This document shows positions 1-13,940 of a stretch of 64,000 bases of DNA, piece by piece (the stretch's first letter is position 1; each line of letters opens with the position of its first letter). Location of the stretch: contig CAJNOL010000253.1 in NCBI GenBank assembly GCA_905250125.1, positions 62,001-126,000 on the forward strand, in the 5' to 3' direction. The position numbers and the translations under genes are program-made. The notes under the pieces are model-generated. The model had not been told where the DNA came from. It saw only the letters and a list, made by a program, of their open reading frames with translations, and searched no databases. This DNA comes from Rotaria sordida. Its lineage: Eukaryota > Rotifera > Eurotatoria > Philodinida > Philodinidae.

Positions 1-3000
1 GACAGGATCAGGTAAAACATTTACAATAACCGGTGGACCTGAACGTTTTGCTGATCGTGGTATTATTCCACGTTCACTTTCATATATTTTTGAACAATTT
101 AAACAAGTAAATATGATAAAACTATACATTCATATTAATAAATTCTTGTTTTTTTGTTTTTTTGAGCATTCGGATCAAAGTTATACTGTTCATGTATCTT
201 ATTTGGAAATCTATAATGAAAATGGTTATGATCTTCTTGATCCTAAACATGAAGCAGCTAAACTTGAAGATTTACCGTAAAGATTTTTTCTTATGAAATT
301 TAATAAAAAAACAAATCAGATAATATTTTTTATTTTTGTTTTATTTTATAGAAAAGTACTTTTAATGGAAGATGAAGATCAAAATATGCATTTAAAAAAT
401 TTATCAATTCATGCTGCACAAAATGAAGAAGAAGCACTTAATTTATTATTTCTTGGTGATACAAATCGAATGATTGCTGAAGTAATACAAACAGAAAAAA
501 AATGAAAACAACTAATAGTTTTAGATTAATTTTCTAATTTTTTCATTTTAGACACCAATGAATCAAGCATCAACACGTTCTCATTGTATATTTACAATAC
601 ATATAACTAGTAAAGAAATTGGTTCAGTAACTTTACGTAAAGCAAAATTACATCTTGTCGATTTAGCTGGGTTTGTAATTAATTCTCTTTCTTTTATTTT
701 GACATTATGGCAAATCTCAAATTGTTACTAATAATAATAGAAATCAGTGATTTACTTGTGTATGCATAATTGAGAATTGTCATCAGTAGTATTTTTACCA
801 GATTTTCTTTTCCGAAGGGGCGATTTAAAACTCTGAAAGGATCAATTAAGTCTTCGGAGGAACGTCGCTTCCACGCTAGATAAAACACTGGTCATCAGAA
901 AAGCAGATATCAAAGACAAAAAAACGAGATATGTTATTTTGCTGATACTGATATTGTCTCCATTACGGTGACAACGACTATTCATTCCATTCCAATGACG
1001 GACCCTTATGATCACCCTCATCCACCCAAGACAGTAAATTTCCGATGTTTTTAGAATGGTAGGATTGAAAAGTATAGATAATTACATTTATATTAGTTTA
1101 AATTCGTATGATTCTTTCAATTTGTAGAATTGAAATTTATAATTATTTTCACACAAAAATTTCAAAATTAGTATCAATTTAAGATTTGTCTTGTTTTGTT
1201 TAAAAAACAATTTCATTTCAATTTAGTTCTGAACGTGTATCTAAATCAAATGTAAATGGTATATTATTAACTGAAGCAAAATATATTAATTTATCTTTGC
1301 ATTATCTTGAACAAGTTATTGTTGCATTAGCAGAAAAACATCGTTCACATATACCATATCGAAATTCTATGATGACATCTGTATTACGTGATAGTCTTGG
1401 TGGAAATTGTATGACAACAATGATTGCAACATGTTCAATTGATAAACGAAATATTGAAGTAAGAAATTTTTCCTTTTTCAAATTTTCTTATTTTTTTGTT
1501 TAAGGAAACAATATCAACTTGTCGATTTTCTCAACGTGTTGCATTAATTAAAAATGATGCTATACTTAATGAAGAATTAGATCCACGTTTATTAATTAAT
1601 CAATTACGAGCTGAAAATTTACAATTACGTAATCAAATTACAATGCAAAATGGTGATGAACAATTTAATGAACCATTAACACCTGAAATGATGGCCAAGT
1701 AAATTTTGAAGAAGAAGAAAAAAAAATTAAATTTTTTTATTTTCTTTATTCTATTTAGATTAATTGAACAAGTTAAAGTTTATTTAGCTGATACAGATAA
1801 TGAAGCAACATTAAATGTTGGTGCTGATATGCGTAAAATTGATCAATGTTATCGAGCATTTAAAGTAAGAAAGAATTTATTTTAATACATATAAAAATAA
1901 TTATTTTATTATATTAATAGAAATTATATCTTGAATTACAAGAACAAGCTAAAACAGTATCAACACAATCAACAAAAAATAGTCAACCAATTTATATAAC
2001 ACATGATATATCACCATATGATAGTAAAGAAGTTAAAGAATTAAAAGAAATTATTAAATTACGAGATAATGAAATTAGTATACTTGTGAATATGTTAAAA
2101 AAAGAAAAGAAAACAGAATATCGACCATTTAATGAAAGGTAATCAATATTTATATATTTTGTTTTTTTTATCAAATAAGATAATCTTTAAATTTTTAGTA
2201 CGATACCTCCAACTGGAAGTTCATTTTCATCGACTGATCGTGCTACAAATCAATGTAAGTTAAAGACAATAAAACCTATTGAGATAATAGAAGAAAGATA
2301 ATCTTAATGTTTCAAAAGATTTTTACTTTTTTCAAACTACTAAATATATAAAAGCATAATCATGATCAAATAATTTATTACACTTGAGAATAAATCACAG
2401 AAATAGAAAGCAATATTGTTCTACTAAGAGAATTCTTTTTTGTGATAAAAATTCATCTACAGATGATGAGGAACTATATGATGAAGTAATTGAAATACAT
2501 GGAGAGAAAAATGAACTATCTATCCACAAGTATGACGCTTGGCACGAACACTCTCAGTTCTATTCCAACTTCATCAGCAACAAGCAAACGTACACTTAGC
2601 AAAATTGATCGGATTTTAGAAAGCGAATCCAGAATCACTTGTTTCACTTACTTTTTTTCTGAAGTTTGAGATTATCTCTTTTTTTTTTGTTGTTGTTGTG
2701 CATGGAAGAAACTAAACAATACTACTGTATAAGAGAAACATATGCTTCTATGTCGTGATTTTTAGTTTATTAATACCGTCTTGCGTCTTATTTTTAGTAT
2801 CGATTTACCGTATTCATCTGCATTGATATCTTTTTCTGTTTATTTAATTATTTTATCAAGTTTTGCTTTTTTTTTTTTGAGTAAAATATTTCATACGTTT
2901 CTGATCAATTGATTAAGCTCTACAAACTAAAATAGAAAATTATAATTGAAAATTTTTTCAACGGAATAAATATAAATATATATGTTTATTGTAAATAGAT

Positions 3001-4010
3001 CATTATCATCATTTCTTCAATTATTAATTTCAGTGAAAAATATGTCTGCTGGTCGTCAAGAAGCATTTGATCATTTTCGACGAGATAATCCTCTTAATCA
3101 AAAACTTGAAGAACATAAACGTATATTAAAACAACGTTATACAGAAGCTAAAACACTTGGAGAAGAAATAAATCAATGTCGAAATCGAATTAGTAATAAT
3201 ACAAAAATTATCTTTTTGTTTTTTTTTTTTTTTTTATATATTTAATTTCATAGATCATATGAAAGGACAATATGAACAAATGCATTTACGTCTCGCTGCA
3301 CAATTAACACAAGATGAACTAGAAAAAAATCGAGGATTAAATGAATTACATACAACAATGGAACAAGAACAAATAAAGTAAAGAAAATTTTATTTGAAAT
3401 TTTATTTTATTTTATTTTATTTTTTTATAGATATCGTGAATGTTTTAATCGTTTAAAAAATATGAAACAAGAAATTGAACATATACAACATATTATTGAA
3501 AAAGATCGATTACAATTGTTAAAAGATTTTGATGATTGGTGGGAACAACAATCTGAACAAGCAGTATGAAAAAGAAATAATTTCTTGAAAAATATTTGCT
3601 TTTTCTTTTCTTATCATAGGAACAACAACGTCAATTATTAGAAATGAAACCATCAGACACTAATGGTAATCTATCAAGACAAACAACAGTATCAGTAAGA
3701 AATTTCTGTTTTTTTTTTAAATTTTAATCAAAACAAAATTGAAATTTTCTAGCTTCAATCAAATCATTCATCTGCACCAAGTAGTGCTTCTAAAACATCC
3801 CAACAGTACGTAGAAATATTAATACAATATGACATATACATATATACATATGTTTTGATTAGGTTGAATTTACCGTTAACAGGTGACAAAAAAACTGATG
3901 ATGATATTTTAGCATTTGCTAATGCTCGACAAAGAATACTTTCACAAGCACATAAATGTAAGCAAAATATAAATAAGTTTAAGTCTTTATATTCTTTTCT
4001 TTTATTATAG
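1..4010 (+). CDS. KIF6: Kinesin-like protein KIF6 (5' end outside window)
   Basis: Kinesin motor of the KIF6/KIF9 group, a microtubule motor linked to motile cilia. Exons by splice signals: 1-106, 167-276, 352-481, 552-670, 1227-1458, 1505-1698, 1759-1864, 1921-2138, 2199-2254, 3034-3192, 3254-3377, 3431-3563, 3620-3694, 3753-3805, 3863-4010; one frame of about 653 residues. It opens inside the P-loop (TGSGKTFTITGG); switch I (NQASTRSH) is at about 552-580 and switch II (DLAGSE) spans the 670/1227 junction. The neck and stalk follow with a coiled coil (EEHKRILKQRYTEAKTLGE), and the tail LTGDKKTDDDILAFANARQ closely recalls the human KIF6 C-terminus. About 90 N-terminal residues lie left of the window. 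Reading through the last donor stops at 4008-4010; splicing there also gives an immediate TGA. Two introns are long (671-1226 and 2255-3033); short ORFs in them are chance. Confidence 0.9.
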
Positions 4011-5528
4011 GAAATAAATATTATTATTATTATTATTATTAATCATTTATTTCCTTTCTTATTTTTTATTTTACTTTTTATGATAATTCTTTTTTTTTTT
4101 TTGACTATTCTCATTTGTGGTTTTTTTTTTATTGTACAGCCTATTGTTTTTGTTATAAGAAAGAAATATTGAGACATTATTTTCATACATGTATAGATGA
4201 TTATTAAAACAAAACAAAAAAGACAAGGAGATTTATGGAGTTGTGGGTTCTTTCAAATACGAGTTCTGATTCATAAAACCCTGGAACTCACAGTTCCCTA
4301 TTTGTTTGATCTTGTTTATATAAATACAATTAAAACTATTTCATACAATTGAAGATTTTGGTTTTACTGTTGATTTGACAAATTTTGTTTATCAATTAAC
4401 TGCTCGAGTTTCTTTGTTGTTAACGTAATGTTCTTTCTAATTAAACAAAAAACTTTTAAATTATTAAGCATCGAGTAATGAGAAAGTGAACAAGAAGAAA
4501 TAACTGTATGTTGATTTTTTTTTCTGAGAATAGCCAATAAATAACTAAAATCTTGATCCTTCACTTGTTTATGCACACAAAGAATCTTAGATATTAGTTG
4601 AAACAAACTCAGATCTAAACCTCGATCGGTTTGGGTTCACAAAAGCGTGAAGGTGCAGTTCTCTAATGAAGTTACTGTATGTTGTATTATATAAAAAAGA
4701 ATAATTTATAAAAAAAATTTATCAATAAAACAAATAAATATAAAACAAAAAAAGTCATGATCAAAACAAAAAAGAAATTCATCACTTCACTTTTTATATT
4801 TTATTCTGTCATTTCGCCTTGCTTTTTTCTAGGATAAGTGCAAAACCAATATTCTACATCAATAATTTTTTCAATTCAACCAACACAATAGAAATTGATA
4901 TTAAACTTTTTTATTTACATAGACAAATCATTCTTTTTACTGTTTATTTTTTTCATTGTTGTCATATTCTTTCCTTACCTATTGTCTATTAAATAAGAGA
5001 AACAAAAATGAAGAAATAAACTTAACAGGTATTGCCTTTTCTCATTCGTTAACAGTGTGTATGACGAAAAAACGAAAATGCAGATTAGACACTTTTATTA
5101 AATAATAAAGGCTATTGTCAATTGGAGACTGGTAAAAAAAAAACAAGAGAAGAACGAAAGAAACTATTCATAATTCAGCAGTGAAAGCTTTAACTGGTGT
5201 GGCACATATATTACATAAATACGATGCAAGAAGAATAACAAATCATCATGATCGTCATTCTAATCAGGTATAACAATAGAAATTAAAGAATAGGAAAAAC
5301 TATCTTATCAGTTGTTCATCAATATTTGAACAAAAACAAAAAAAGAACAAGAATTTCTCTTCTTAAACTTGTTATTTCATTTAAAAATTTAATAATTAGA
5401 TGATATATTAAAGAAAATGAATAACATTTGATATTAATTTCTATGGTTCAAGACATATATAGGTGTCTCTTTTTTTTATAATTGTTCTTTTATTCTATTG
5501 TATAGTAATATGATATAATAAATTAATT
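4011..5528. other. KIF6-KCNQ spacer with one exon-like segment
   Basis: AT-rich, with an (ATT)n run near 4021-4041 and many homopolymers. A minus-strand open frame at 4364-4606 has no splice context or family likeness and I treat it as chance. One exon-like segment, 5182-5273, is listed separately. The last 100 bases before 5529 should hold the KCNQ leader and promoter, but I see no clear TATA box. Confidence 0.5.
5182..5273 (+). other. Possible alternative terminal exon of KIF6
   Basis: Preceded by a plausible acceptor (AATTCAGCAG) and open for 30 codons, to a TAA at 5271-5273. Joined to the last KIF6 donor (after 3963-3964, phase 1) it keeps frame and would replace the short tail by a His/Arg-rich end. 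It could also be a 5' leader exon of KCNQ, since CAG|GTATAA at 5265-5270 is a usable donor. Codon use resembles that of the real exons nearby. RNA data would be needed to choose. Confidence 0.25.
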
Positions 5529-7214
5529 ATGAATAATTCATTATATCGATTTATGTCTGTACCCACTAATGAAAATTATTTATCTATACCAACACTCGTA
5601 CATCGACCATCAAGTCGAATATCAATGCAAACAAATAATTACGATATAGATGATGATTTTAATTCACCATCAAATTATTGTAAATCATTGAAATATTTTT
5701 ACCATCCATTTCAATCACATATTTATAATTTTCTTGAACGACCATGTGGTATATATAGTTTTTTATATCATTTTACTGTATTTAGTATTGTTATTGGTTG
5801 TCTTGTTTACAGTTCAATATTAACTGTTTATATTGAACAATCATATTCAATATTATTTTGGATGGAATTTATACTTTTTATTTTATTTCTTATTGAATAT
5901 ATTGTTCGTGTATGGTCATCTGGTTGTCGAAATAAATATCGTGATTATCATGGTCGTTTATTATTTATGTGTAAATTAATGTGTATTATTGATTTATGTG
6001 TTATTATTGGTTATGGTATATTATTATTTTTAGGTTTAAATAATACACAATTTAATGTACAACTTATAAGATATGTTAGAATTTTACAAATACTTCGATT
6101 TCTTCATGTTGATCGACGTCTTACATCATGGCGTTTACTTGGTTCTGTTATATATGATCATCGTTATGAATTAGTTGCTACACTTTATTTTTGTTTTATT
6201 TTTTTAATTGTTATTGCTTATTTAATATGGTTAGTTGAAAAAGATATAAGTAAACCACCTAATGAAGATATGTTTCATAGTTTTGCTGATACACTTTGGT
6301 GGGCTATTGTGACAATGGTAAGTTAAAAAAGAAAATCTTCTTTTTTTTGTTATTTTTATTATTTAACTTTATAGACAACAATTGGATATGGTGATAAATA
6401 TCCTCGTACATATATTGGTAAAATGATAACATCTTGTTTATGTATTTGTGGTGTAGCCTTTTGGACATTACCATCGGGAATTATTGGTTCTGGTTTTGCT
6501 TTAAAAGTTCAACAAAAAAAACGTGAACAACAATTTAATCGTTTGATTCCTGCTGCTGCTAATCTAATTCAAAATTGGTGGCGTTTAATTGCATCTCGTC
6601 ATCCAAATACAAAAGCAACATGGCGTATTTATCGTATTGAAATAAAACGAACAAATAAATTCAGTCGTCATATTGGTTCTGAATTTACTATGACTACTTC
6701 GAATAGTACAAACAGTACACCACGTATGCGTAATGAATTAAATGCTTTATCTAGTGGTATATTATTAGATAAAATTTCATGGCGTAAAGTTGATGGAATT
6801 GAAGATCTTGATACCAATCAACTTACTGCTATACGAATGATACGTATTATTAAATATCATTCAGCTAGAAGAAAATTTCGTGAAGCACATAAATCATATG
6901 ATTTTAAAGATATTATGGATGAGAATGCACGAGGAAATATAAAAGTTATGTATGCACTTGCTGATATACAACGACGTTTAGATCAAACATTAGTTTTATC
7001 AAAATCATATCCAAGTCTTATATCCGATCATGAACAATTTACATTAAATACAAAAGTACAACGATTAGAAATAAAAATAGATGAACTTGAAAAAAAAACA
7101 AATCATATTATTTCATTACTTGAAGAATTATGTCAACGTTCAAATAATGAAGGAACAAATATAACAATGAATTGTATACCAGTAGTAGCCGAAGAATTAA
7201 CATCGAGAAAATGA
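5529..7214 (+). CDS. Voltage-gated potassium channel, KCNQ/Kv7 family
   Basis: Plasma-membrane Kv7-type channel, 542 residues, exons 5529-6317 and 6375-7214. Visible in order: a short N-terminus; S1-S3 hydrophobic helices from about residue 75 to 165; an S4 with spaced arginines (RYVRILQILRFLHVDRR); S5; a pore with TTIGYGDKYP at about 264-273, assembled across the only intron; and an S6 continuing into the Kv7-typical GSGFALKVQQKKREQQFNR. The C-terminus keeps the calmodulin-binding helix A (AANLIQNWWRL), a helix B/C region (DIQRRLDQTL) and a final coiled coil (VQRLEIKIDELEKK) that in this family drives tetramer assembly. It is shorter than vertebrate KCNQs (about 650-870), mainly in the A-B linker and tail. 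ATG 5529 is the first in frame. Which KCNQ paralogue it matches cannot be told here. Confidence 0.95.
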
Positions 7215-7305
7215 TATGATCACAATATTTAGTCTTGCTTATTTTCTGTTTATTCTCTTGTAATTAATTAAATTGTTTATTTAATGTAATCTATGTGATT
7301 GTATC

Positions 7306-7311
7306 AATAAA
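7306..7311 (+). terminator. Polyadenylation signal for KCNQ
   Basis: AATAAA about 92 bases after the KCNQ stop codon, in AT-rich 3' sequence. The position is typical for a poly(A) hexamer; cleavage would fall a few tens of bases downstream. Confidence 0.5.
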
Positions 7312-8364
7312 AATAGAACAACAAAACAAAAATGAAAGTGAAATAAAAATAGAAACGTACGGAATAATCATGTGTCTGAATACATATGATCTTTTTCAAT
7401 GAAAATTACAGTGCAGACATTTGCTATGATTCACCTAAAATATTAATGTATGTTGATGAAAAGATCAAAATGAATCCGGAGTGTAAATAAAGTATAATTA
7501 ATAATATTCGTTATCTAACAGATATTTTTTTAGAAGAAATCAACATAGTTTGCACCATGGAAAAAGATTTTAATGAGTTCATTCGGCAGATATATTGAGT
7601 AATAGTTTACAAAACTTTCAAATTTCCTAGATAACAAAAATATAAACTTCGTACGTTAACATATGTTTACTAGTATCTGCTATATAACTTAAAGCTTTGT
7701 CCACTAGTCGGTTCAGATGCTAGTTTCTTTTCTGCAAAAAGATCTGATTTTGATTGTTTCGCCTATTAGCATAAAAATTTGAAGATTATGAAATTCCTTC
7801 AAAAAACAAAATTCTGCGAAGATTTTAATAATTTTGAGAATGATTATCCAATTGTCAAAATCATAAATTAATAACTATTTATATTCTATAATTATTTTCA
7901 TTAATTCAATCAAACTACTTTCTATATAAACAATCATCATGAAAAATGAATTAATTATTCATTTGTTGTTATTCGTAGAATTTGTATTTATTGGCAATAT
8001 AATATTTTGTTATATATTTAGTTTAGACAATGATATTCGTTTATATTAAATTTTTATTTTTATGTTCTGAGTTTATTCTATCTATCCAACACAAAAGATT
8101 AAAATTCATTTGATATTTTTGAAAATTTCTATCGCATGTTATTAACGACAACTACCGGTAATGTCCGATGATTGGACATTTAAAAAAAAAATAAAATATA
8201 AATCTATCAATAGATAGATCATAGACTCGTTCTGTTTGTATGTACACGTACTCTTGTCTTATTGAATTCCTTCGTTATCACATCGAACTATTATAACTGA
8301 TTCTTCTTTTGTAACAATCAATCATTTAATTAAAACCCGAGAGAGAGAGAAGAAAAAAAAAACA
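7312..8364. other. KCNQ-ELMO spacer
   Basis: AT-rich with no coding potential that I can support. It ends in a GA-rich tract (about 8339-8363) directly before the ELMO start codon. Confidence 0.5.
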
Positions 8365-11300
8365 ATGGCAAGAGTATCGAATAATAAAATAAAAATTGGT
8401 GTACATTGGAAAAATTCTTTATTAATCGATATACCACCTTCGACTAGTCCTCGTCATCCGAAACTTATCGAACTTGATCCAGTTTGTATCTTATTAAATA
8501 TTATTGAAATATTTCTATTTTCTTTTACTTTTCTTTTGATCGCTTGAAGAGCATTCCATTGAATGATTATATTAAAAAAATATGTGATGAGTAAGTTAAA
8601 TAATCTTTTTCATCAATTAATTTCTCTTTTCATAGTTGGAAAATTCCTTTATCAAATTCAATTCATTATGCACTTCGATATGATGATACTCATAAATTTG
8701 TTACTGAACAAGTAAAATAATGCTTTGTGCTATTTTTGTATCCTTTTAAGTATTAGAAAATTTATTTTCTTATTTTTTAGAATCGTTATCAAATTCCTAC
8801 TGGTCAAGTTTTTTATCTTTCACTTTCACATGTAAATAAATTTAGTGTCTTTTTGTTTCTATTGAATCATTTTTTTTTATTCTATTTAAAAAACAAAAAG
8901 GAAGATGAAGTTCAAGATATATTAAAATATCTTTCATCAAATGATTATCAACGATATGATTTAACTGTACTTGAACGATTAAAATTAGCTGGTGAAGATG
9001 AAACATTTGCACTTGAATTTGTTCAACAAAATGGTCTTCAATATTTATTAAAATTATTTACTCATGATGGAAAATTAAATAAGTTAGTTTATTTAATTCT
9101 TTCTTTATTATTTTTAATAAATATTTTTATTAAAATTTAGTTATGAAAATTTTACACCAAATCTACTTCGTTCACTTCATAATATAATGATAAATCAACA
9201 AGCTATTCATTGGGATAATCTTGAATCTATTAATACAATTGTTGATCAAGTAAAAAAAAAAAAAACTATAAAATTCGAATAATTTATTATTTAGTTAATA
9301 TTCGGTATTAATGCATCAAAAATTCCTTGTTTACATTCATCATCAGCAATGATGATACTTCATTCAATTATTAATATTGAATCAAAATATTCATCAAAAA
9401 TTATTCAAACACTTGAAATATCACATTTACTTGATTATTGTAACAAGTAGATATATTTTTTCTTTTTATTCTAATGTATTATTAAGAAAATTTCCAATAT
9501 TTTTTATTTTAGACAGCATGATACTGAAACACAATATTATGCATTATCATTAATTAATGTGATTATGAGTAAAAGTGATCAACTACTTCGTTCTGTAAGC
9601 AAATTTTTTCTTTTATAAAAATTTTAAAAGAAATTTTTTTTATTTTAGTCATTAGTAAGGACTATGTCAAATATAATTGTTTCAACAAATCTTCGTGAAC
9701 TTGTACAATTAATAATTACTAGTGTATGAGTTTATATTTTCTATAATTTTTTTTTTTATTATTATAATTGTGTTTATTAAAGGATGAACATTCGAATAAT
9801 GATTCCTATACATCTATGGATATCTCAATACAATCAACACGAGTTCGTATTTATTTACTAAACTTTCTAGTCTTATTAACAGCGATATAACTATTAGACA
9901 GTTATCTTTATTTTTGTTTCATAGGCAATATTCACTGTGCACTAAAGTCCTGCGAAGTCAAAGTTTTTTTTTGACACCGAAAAACTCTGAATTTTGTTTT
10001 TGTTTTGAATAGCATATATATTTCCTTTTGTGCTAGTTGTTAACGAGAATATCTCTCTGATGTTCTTCTTTTTTCTTGAAATTTATTTATGAATCTATAA
10101 AGTAATGTATTATTGTTCATTACTTAACATACGATCATTTAGATTTCGTCGAGTTTCGAAGTCCGATGTAGAATTCTGCTTTATACAGCCTAGTTTTGAA
10201 CAAAGGTATTGGAATTGAATTGTTGTGAAACTATTGACTATACTCTTTTTGGAAATCTATAGTATATAATTAGTGAATTAATGCATAGTAACTGATGTTT
10301 TTCTAAAATATATCCTCTATTACAAGTTAACAGATGTAAAAGTTTTGAAAATATAAAATCTTTGTTTTCTTAAATTTTATTTTTAAAATAAATATTTTTC
10401 TTTATAGTATGTTACTCGTTCATTACTTATTCAACAATTATGTCTTTTACAAAGATTTTATTTGAATGAATTATATACAAGTTCAATGAATACATCATCC
10501 GATCGATTCGATACGGTTTGAATATAAAATTTATTTGAAAATTATTTTGTTTTCATTTTAATAATATATAGAAATATCGTGATATGATTTTGGAATTACG
10601 ACGAAGTGCATTTGATACAGATTTATTATTATCTGATCAAAGTTGTCAAGATTTAAGTATTCGAGTGTCACCAGGAAATATAAATGAAACAATATCAACA
10701 ATGAATTCTCGTCGAGTTGAAGCATTACAACGTGATTATGAACGACTTGGATTTCAAGTTAAAACATTTAAAGAAAAAAAGAATTTTATAAATTTGAACA
10801 AAATTCTTTTTTTTTTTGTAGGATCTTCGAGAACCAATAAGAGATTTTCAAATAATTCCACCAGGTATTTTATCATTACAAAATTTATTCTATTTTTGTA
10901 TTCATCAAAAAAATGATTTTATTCGAGTATGTTAAATTTTAAATATTTTTGTTTTAATCGATAATTTATATTTAGTTTGTTCTTGAAAATTCATGTAAAA
11001 CACTTCAACAACAATGTCCATTAGTTAAATCAGCTATTGAAATTACACGAATACTTTGTAAACTTTTTTATATTGGCGTTGAACGTAAATATTTTATTTA
11101 AATATTAAGAATTAAAAAAAAAAAAACTTCTTTAGCAAATCGACATCAAATACATAAAGATTATTTCTTACTCTTCTACACAATATCATCATTTTTTGAA
11201 CAAGCATTTGTTCGTTGTCTACTTTTATTTAATAAAACATGGAAAGAAATGCGTGCTTGTGATGTTGATTTTCAAGTGGTATGAGTTGAATTTTATCATT

Positions 11301-13302
11301 TAAAATAAATAAATATATTCTATTTGTTTTTTTTTTATATATTAGGTTAGTTCAGTTGTATATCAACAAATTTCACAATCACTTGATGATATTTCTTTAA
11401 TAAATTCATCAACAACAGTAACAAATAAAACAATACTATCATCATATTCACCTTCAAAAAGTCAAACATTATTATCACCAGTAATTAAATCAACAATGAA
11501 TACATCATTAACGTCAATTATTTTACAACGATTTACATTTGATTATTTTTTTGAACGATTAAATACAAATAATTATAAAGATATATGTAGACGACGTGAT
11601 GAACAAGAATTAAAAAGAGAAGAAACAATTATGAAATTACCGATTGTTGAGTATGAATTTCAATTCAATTAAAATATATAAAAAGAAAATATTATTTTTT
11701 CTTTAGAACATTAAAAGAACGTTTAAGATCACATGTTCAATCCTTAACACGTCAAGCTCGACTTAAAACAATGAAAAAAGGTCAAATATTTATGACTTAT
11801 GAAAGTCGTTCTGGTGCAAAAAAAACAAAAAGTAATTTTTTTATTATATACAATAATAATATTTCATTGATTTTTTAAATAGATCGATCAATGTTTTGGC
11901 AATTACTTGATAATGAAAAACATGTACAATGTAGTGAACCACCAACAACAATCATCAAAGAACATAATACAAGAGATAGTTCAATAACAAGTCTTACTAG
12001 AACAATGAGTATGTTCATTTTTTACCCTTTTAATAGTAATTTTAAAAGAGTCACTTGGTAAATAAAATAATCTTATAAATAGACTATTAGCCATTCTAAT
12101 ATGCCGATTGTGTAGTCAAACTCATTAGCTATCTTTCTCTCTTGATGTAGAGTGATTTTAAGTATTCCAATGATTATATGCTAGAAAATAAGGATTCAAT
12201 AGCATGAAACATTCGGATTTTTTTTCTTTCATGACAGGATTGCGTGGGACAAAAAGTAGTGTATGTCTCACGCTATTGAAATAATGGAAGAAGGAAATAA
12301 ATATACAAAAAACTAATTTTGACATGGTACATGTATGTTCGACACATTGTTAAATAATGACCTATTTTTCTTTGAAACATTGCATTATCACTGAAGACAT
12401 TTTATTCATATTAAATATTATTTGAAGATCTCATGTAATGAGATTTACAATACATGTACTAACTTTATTCTTAATTGTTTTCTATCTATTCAATAGTGAC
12501 AACATAATTTATTTTGTACCTAATTATTTTATAATTTGTCAAACTATTATGGAAGTGTTGAGACTTCTATTTATCATTAGTAGATTTCTTATGAAAACAT
12601 ATTTTTGAAATTCTATGCATCATTTTGTTTTTATAATCAATCTATAAGTAGTCACTCTAGTGCTTAGTGAAAACTAAATATTTCAGTCGATAGATTAAAA
12701 TTAATTAATTCAATTAACAAAAATCTTAATGTTTATTGTTCTCTTTTTGATTTTTTTAATATAAATATTAAACTTATATTGAATAATTCTACAAGAAATT
12801 TTATTTAGTTCCACTTGAAAATATTAAAGATATTCAATGTAATATTGATCAATTACGTTCCGGTACTTTGAATACACAAGAACGAATTCCAAAAATTCCT
12901 CGTCATGTAAATATTTATCATTTCTTTTTAATTAGTAATCTTTTATTCTTTTAATAGAGTAATGCACATATGACTGTAACAATTATTCTTCAAAATGATA
13001 CAACATATACATTATTATGTGAAAATGATTATGATATGTCATGTTGGAATGATGGATTTAATATTCTTTTACATAAAGAAGTAAAATTAAAAATAATTCT
13101 AATATTTTATTTATTTATTTATTTATTTCTCTATTTAATACAGATGGATAGTTTTTATGCTCGAGAAGAAATGGAATTATTATTAAATTTACTTTGTCAA
13201 CTTCAAATATTGGAATTAGATAGTCCATCAATTATTTTACCACAACATCAATTACCTGTTCCTATTCGTTTACCACCAATTCGTCCTGTATCTTCAACAT
13301 AA
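8365..13302 (+). CDS. ELMO (engulfment and cell motility) protein
   Basis: Scaffold that pairs with DOCK exchange factors to activate Rac in engulfment and migration. Exons: 8365-8481, 8550-8590, 8636-8711, 8781-8831, 8901-9082, 9141-9249, 9295-9446, 9513-9594, 9649-9723, 9783-9842, 10408-10515, 10572-10757, 10822-10926, 10976-11084, 11136-11278, 11346-11650, 11707-11831, 11883-12008, 12809-12906, 12958-13080, 13144-13302; 843 residues. Recognised by the N-terminal ELMO-armadillo part (DVTFAQEF-like segment read here as DETFALEFVQQNG), the ELMO core (ELRRSAFDTD, YERLGFQ, PPGILSLQNLFYF, LFNKTWKEMRA), a PH region ending in WNDGFNILLHKE, and a proline-rich tail (VPIRLPPIRP) where DOCK SH3 binding occurs in the family. 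Human ELMO1 is 727 residues; the extra length is a Ser/Thr-rich insert in exon 16 and loops in the PH region. Two introns, 9843-10407 and 12009-12808, are long. Confidence 0.92.
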
Positions 13303-13490
13303 TATTTTTTTTTTCTACCTTAAATTGATCTTTAATATTTAACTACAAAAAAAAAAAAAAAATTGAATTTTCATCTATATTTGTATATTTATTTTTTTTC
13401 TTCTTTTGGTATAATGATCTTTTATTTTTAGATTTATATTTAATTAACTTTTTTTTTCTTTTGTTTAATACAACGAAAAAAAAAAATCGA

Positions 13491-13940
13491 ATGGATTTAA
13501 CAGTTCGTAAACAACAACAACAGCCATCACCAGCTCCTCCATCACGACCTATTTTAAATCCAGCAGCACCAACTAGTATGTTACAAAGTTCATCTAGTCA
13601 AAATTCTCCTCATTTACCTCCTCCTCCACCTACAACAACTACTGTTCCTTCGCAAAATTCGATTTCTCAACAACAAATCAAACAACAATCTCATCAATAT
13701 GTTCCTGTACCACCTGTTGTTCAACAACAATTACATCAAGTTCAACAACATCAACAACGTGTTATGCATCAATCAAAATATGTTCAATTACTTAATGTTA
13801 TTGAAGAAATGGGCAAAGATATTAAACCAACATATGCAGGAAATAAAAATTCAGCTGAACGTTTAAGACGTGCTATTGCTTCAGCTCGTGTACTTGTTCG
13901 TGAATGTCAACTTGAATGTGATCGAAATAGTCGACCTTAG
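13491..13940 (+). CDS. CDK2-associated protein 1/2 homologue (DOC1, NuRD subunit)
   Basis: Single-exon gene, 149 residues. The C-terminal 60 residues carry the family core: [20 protein letters not shown], then [19 protein letters not shown] and [12 protein letters not shown], which in human CDK2AP1 forms the helical dimer. In vertebrates the protein binds CDK2 and is a small subunit of the nuclear NuRD chromatin complex. The N-terminal 90 residues are low complexity, rich in Gln, Pro and Ser, and not conserved. ATG 13491 is the first true ATG; the frame is open 30 bases further up but only from a TTG. It starts 188 bases after the ELMO stop on the same strand. Whether it corresponds to CDK2AP1 or CDK2AP2 is not resolvable. 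Confidence 0.88.
   Translation: MDLTVRKQQQQPSPAPPSRPILNPAAPTSMLQSSSSQNSPHLPPPPPTTTTVPSQNSISQQQIKQQSHQYVPVPPVVQQQLHQVQQHQQRVMHQSKYVQLLNVIEEMGKDIKPTYAGNKNSAERLRRAIASARVLVRECQLECDRNSRP

Noticed and set aside
694..888. Minus-strand frame in the long KIF6 intron
   Set aside because: Lies wholly in an intron and has no recognisable content.
4364..4606. 80-codon minus-strand frame
   Set aside because: No splice context, no family likeness and no start context; chance in AT-rich DNA.
13461..13490. Longer N-terminus for the CDK2AP gene
   Set aside because: It begins with TTG; the first real ATG is 13491 and the family has no conserved N-terminus.
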